Source of the DNA: Flectonema sp. DT1601
Taxonomy: Eukaryota; Euglenozoa; Diplonemea; Diplonemida; Diplonemidae
Direction of reading: 5' to 3'
DNA: 64,000 bases
Assembly: GCA_964019425.1 (NCBI GenBank)
Contig: OZ025813.1
Location: forward strand, 868,001-932,000
The notes beneath the pieces are model-generated. The model made no database searches and had not been told where the DNA came from. It saw nothing but the letters and a program-made list of their open reading frames with translations. Both the position numbers and the translations under genes were made by a program. This document shows, piece by piece, positions 60,859-64,000 of the stretch. Position 1 is the stretch's first letter. Each line of letters begins with the position of its first letter.

Positions 60859-62588
60859 ATGTCGCGCGTTCTCGAGCTCTCCGATCCGGGAATATCACAC
60901 ACGCCTCACATTGAGTATCCGTCGAATGCTTTCGTTGAAAGGAGGAGATCAGTTAGATCAAGTATACTGGTACAAGGATTAATAACAAGAGCACAACTGA
61001 CTAGAATGAAAGATAAATTTTATGAAATGGATGACGACGACACAGGCACGCTTTCAATAACGGAACTCCAGAACCTCTGGTTGGCAATATTCCCGGGTTT
61101 GACTGAAGCCGAAGCTGAAAAGGAAACCTTGGCTGTCTGGCGTGACTTAGACACCTCCGGTGATAATCAGTTGGCCTTCGAGGAATTAATTCAGTACGTG
61201 ACGGGATACGTTTTAAAACCTGATGCGGATATTGAGAAACTAATTAGCGGCAGCATCTACCCAACTGCCCGTCCCATAGGATGGAAGCAATGGCTTTGGG
61301 CAATACTTGAACAGAATGAGGAATTTAATATCAAATGGCTGCTTCGTGTTGCATTGTCGGTTACGTTTATGTCGCAAACGGCGATCTTATTATCAATTGC
61401 AATAATGGTTGTTGAATCGTTGCCTTCATCTCAAAATAAAGATGGAACTGTTGGAGGGAAAACGACTTTCATACTCGAAAGCTATTGTATCGGAGTCTTC
61501 ACAATAGAAGTTTTCTTAAGAGCGATATCGACACCAACTCCACGTTCTTTCTGGTTAAACGGTTGGACGGTCATCGATATGCTCTCCATCTTCCCTTATT
61601 ATTTAGAACGTTCCGGGGCTCTGAATGAGGGCAGTGATGCTCGTTCTTTAGTAGTACTTCGCATCCTTCGACTGGCAAGGCTAGTGAGGGTACTTCGAGT
61701 TATCAAACTAGGTCGACACTCTCAAGGAGTTCACATATTGGTGGTCGCTTTGAAGCGATCATCCTTCGCTTTAACATGGCTGGCAGCGATATTGTTAATG
61801 GCGATGACTTTATTTGCATCCCTAATGTGGTCTGTCGAAAAAGAAGGATCGACATTTGATTTTGATAAACGCCTCTGGATTCGAAACAATGATTCGACTT
61901 ACCGAGACAGAGGTCAACCCATATTCATGCAAGACATTCCTGATGCTATGGTGTGTTTTTTTATTACAGCCTAAACACACACAGACAACAATAAACAATA
62001 AAAAAACCAACAGTGGTGGGCAATGGTTACCTTAACAACAGTAGGGTACGGTGATGTTTATCCAGTAACACCTTTTGGAAAGGTTATCGGTAGCTTAACT
62101 ATGTTCGTTGGTGTACTGGTGGTAGCCTTTCCTGTTACAATTCTCTGTAATGTTTTCCAGGTATGATTATCTTAAGCGAACTATACAGCAATTGGGTTTT
62201 GTTGGGAGTACTGAAAACGAAATACGTCGAATCACACACAACAGGAAGTCTACACAGAATTTCTTGAAGCTAAGGAAAGTAAGCAAAATAAATCTGAGCT
62301 GCAACCCCGTCTGCAGAATATGTTTTTAGAAAGTCAAAGTTCTAATAACAATATGTCTGTTGAAATGGTGTGTTATTTTTTATTTTTTAAATTTTTTTTT
62401 TTTCTTCTCTTTTTTTTTAGACTTTTAAATTAAAGCAGGAAAAGGAGGAACCTCCTCCAGCCACACTCGAAACGATGGCTTCAGAACTCCGTTCCATACG
62501 TCATGATCTCAACGAAATGAAATTATTGCTTCAAGTTCAACTTAAGAAGCAGGCTAGAGGTGCGGTTGGTAAACATGTAACAAGATGA
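60859..62588 (+). CDS. EF-hand voltage-gated potassium channel, four exons
   Basis: Exons 60859-61950, 62014-62160, 62245-62367 and 62421-62588, all phase 0, give 509 residues. Two EF-hands precede the membrane part (loops [12 protein letters not shown] near 58 and [12 protein letters not shown] near 99). S1-S6 follow. S4 is a strong voltage sensor, [19 protein letters not shown], with a basic residue every third place. Intron 1 lies just before the pore helix; exon 2 supplies [19 protein letters not shown] with the K+ filter, and S6 with FPV near the gate (the PVP of Shaker is absent). The C-terminus ends in a coiled coil ([21 protein letters not shown]). Introns of 63, 84 and 53 nt start GTGTGT, GTATGA and GTGTGT; the third has a T-rich end, unlike the others. 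Architecture is Kv/KCNQ-like with calcium sensing. Confidence 0.92.
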
Positions 62589-63410
62589 CACCTCTGATTT
62601 TAATTATCTTTTTACCTGATTCGCGTCTGTTTTTTTTTTTTTTTTTTTTTACAGCAAGACACTTTTCCAGGTGAATTGTTTCTCTCAGTTAGTTATTTCA
62701 TATTTACCCTAAAAAGGATAATGTTTTAAGCAATCCACACGCAGCAGACCTTCTGATTTCCTTTTTTTATCGAAAGGAGCAAACCATCCAACAAGAGAAC
62801 AACAACTTTAATTATAATATTACATCTCCGACCAACTACATGGCAGTTACACAGCGATGCCCGATGTTTATGTCATTGGGCTACACTTAACCTGTTTTAA
62901 CAGGTATACTTTTTTTTTTTTGCTTTTTTTTTTGCATTCGGAAAACTGATAGCACCGACAAGGTCATTAGCGACTTTTAAAAAAAAAATGCTAAAAAAAA
63001 AAAAACATTATGTTGTTAACCACGGCATAATGTCTTAAGAGTTTATTGCAACAGGTGGATTCTCTTTTACTGAAATTTAAAGAACTCTGCGAGCACCCAA
63101 AGTGGAAGTGCTCTCTACTGGCTATCACAGCGGCTTTCCAACAAGGGGTGTGGAATTTCGGTGATACAGAGTAACGAAAAAAAACAAGATGCAATTAAAA
63201 ATATCTTAATATGAGTACTTCTGTACTTGAAGTAATTTCTTAGGAGTCAGTTCCAACTAAGATAATGATTGTAACGGATGACGTGTTTCAGTAACTTTTA
63301 TATTGTTTTTTTCAGATAGAACATGAATTGGATGTCTTTATATTTTAAGTAGTAGGAAGTTTTCGTTCACAATTATTAAACTCCCCCAATCAGTAAATAA
63401 ATTGTTGCAG
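62589..63410. other. Intergenic spacer with a partial dispersed repeat
   Basis: No gene. A fragment at about 62951-62976 (AGCACCGACAAGGTCATTAG) resembles the 5' hairpin of the dispersed repeat. T and A runs lie at 62631-62651 and 62978-63004. AAATTGTTGCAG at 63410 is directly next to the start of the last gene. Confidence 0.5.
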
Positions 63411-64000
63411 ATGCACAGGGTGGGTGATTTAGTATCCCCAAATCCCGCGGAAGCTTTGGGAGAACAGTCAGTCGAAGTATTGAAGAGACTGATGGCAGCT
63501 TCAACTACCGATGGCAGTGGCTCATTAAGAACAGCGAGTCCAAACTTTGGGGTGAACATGAGACCTGAAGCATCTCTGAGAACTGCCAGCCCGAATCGAA
63601 TTGTTGATTATCCTGTCAGTAGAATTCCTGACTCGTCAATGAGAACTGCCAGTCCAAATATCCCGCCACCGCAAGGTTCTGTAAACGACTTTGCATCTTC
63701 TCGTTTCCCTTCAGTGAGTCCTGGTGGAGCATCGGCGCTAGGAATGCTCCTCCAGCAGGGGAGATCGCTGTCGCCGAACAATTACCCTTCGGCTCCTCCG
63801 TACGCGAAACAAGCTCCTCCTGTTTATTGGCAACAGGATGCCGTCCCATCTGCGGCATACGTGGGGAGGACGAGTCCTCCAATCCCAACAGACTTAATTG
63901 GTGGTGGAATGTTGACTAACTACGAAGGTAGATATGTTGGGAGAGTTAGTCCTCCTACAGAATCAACTTTAGCAGGACCATCTAATAAATCAATACCACT
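63411..64000 (+). CDS. Proline/serine-rich protein with repeated RTASPN motifs, partial at window edge
   Basis: An open frame runs from ATG 63411 to the window end without a stop (196 codons); the C-terminus is outside. It starts MHRVGDLVSPNPAEALG. Three copies of L/M-R-T-A-S-P-N (in SLRTASPNFG, SLRTASPNRI and SMRTASPNIP) are followed by looser SPG, LSPNN, RTSPP and RVSPP units. R-T-A-S fits basophilic kinases such as PKA, and S-P fits proline-directed kinases, so dense phosphorylation is plausible. It appears disordered. The ATG directly follows a TTGCAG acceptor candidate. It may be a new gene; being an extra exon of the channel gene is less likely because that gene has its own in-frame stop. 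No family recognised. Confidence 0.6.
   Translation, partial: MHRVGDLVSPNPAEALGEQSVEVLKRLMAASTTDGSGSLRTASPNFGVNMRPEASLRTASPNRIVDYPVSRIPDSSMRTASPNIPPPQGSVNDFASSRFPSVSPGGASALGMLLQQGRSLSPNNYPSAPPYAKQAPPVYWQQDAVPSAAYVGRTSPPIPTDLIGGGMLTNYEGRYVGRVSPPTESTLAGPSNKSIP

Noticed and set aside
62589-62720. Extra 3' exons of the Kv channel after GGTTGGTAAAC
   Set aside because: A possible GT donor and a TTTACAG follow, but no continuing frame appears; the in-frame stop at 62586-62588 is accepted.

Overview
The window is nuclear DNA of a flagellated protist. It is AT-rich, and its non-coding DNA is packed with A and T homopolymers of 10-35 nt. Histone H2B, Pumilio, PARP, vasohibin, mitochondrial carriers and short GT-AG introns show it is eukaryotic. 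All 22 genes I can support, plus a piggyBac remnant, lie on the + strand. Most start codons sit just downstream of a T-rich tract ending in AG. This one-directional layout fits polycistronic transcription with spliced-leader trans-splicing, as in Euglenozoa. Vasohibin and a CEP120-like coiled-coil protein fit a flagellate. Unlike trypanosomatids, it has several cis introns and an H2B that looks conventional, so a diplonemid-like or other non-trypanosomatid euglenozoan is my guess. The lineage is inference; no marker gene settles it.

Layout. 1.6-2.6 kb: a PPG1-type protein phosphatase. 2.8-4.1 kb: a CEP120-like coiled-coil protein. 4.4-13.5 kb: a 3-module and a 12-module protein with the same chromo-barrel/Tudor-like unit, flanking a ubiquitin-like/LRR protein with a CaaX tail. 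14.5-21.3 kb: two paralogous mitochondrial carriers, separated by a piggyBac remnant and an unknown gene. The second carrier has an extra 1.77-kb intron holding five copies of a structured repeat. 22.3-30.6 kb: a four-TM protein, a zinc-finger PARP and a globin-like/NADAR protein, the last two being a possible ADP-ribose writer and eraser in neighbouring genes. 32.2-36.9 kb: histone H2B with twin hairpins in its 3' flank, a ubiquitin-like/DUF4116-like protein, and a MAP-kinase-phosphatase/gelsolin protein. 36.9-43.0 kb: a gene-poor homopolymer region. 43.0-58.7 kb: Pumilio, an EF-hand/cyclic-nucleotide-binding K+ channel, a SPRY/beta-propeller protein, an LRR/coiled-coil protein, a membrane-attached ApbE-type flavin transferase and vasohibin. 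60.9-64 kb: an EF-hand voltage-gated K+ channel, then a proline/serine-rich gene cut by the window edge.

The most unusual points are: the contrast between A/C-rich acceptors of internal introns and T-rich acceptors before start codons; the intron-borne repeat array; the PARP and NADAR neighbours; the 12-module Tudor-like protein; and a small dispersed repeat family with a defined hairpin architecture. Genes were assigned by reading motifs only; no database search was possible.
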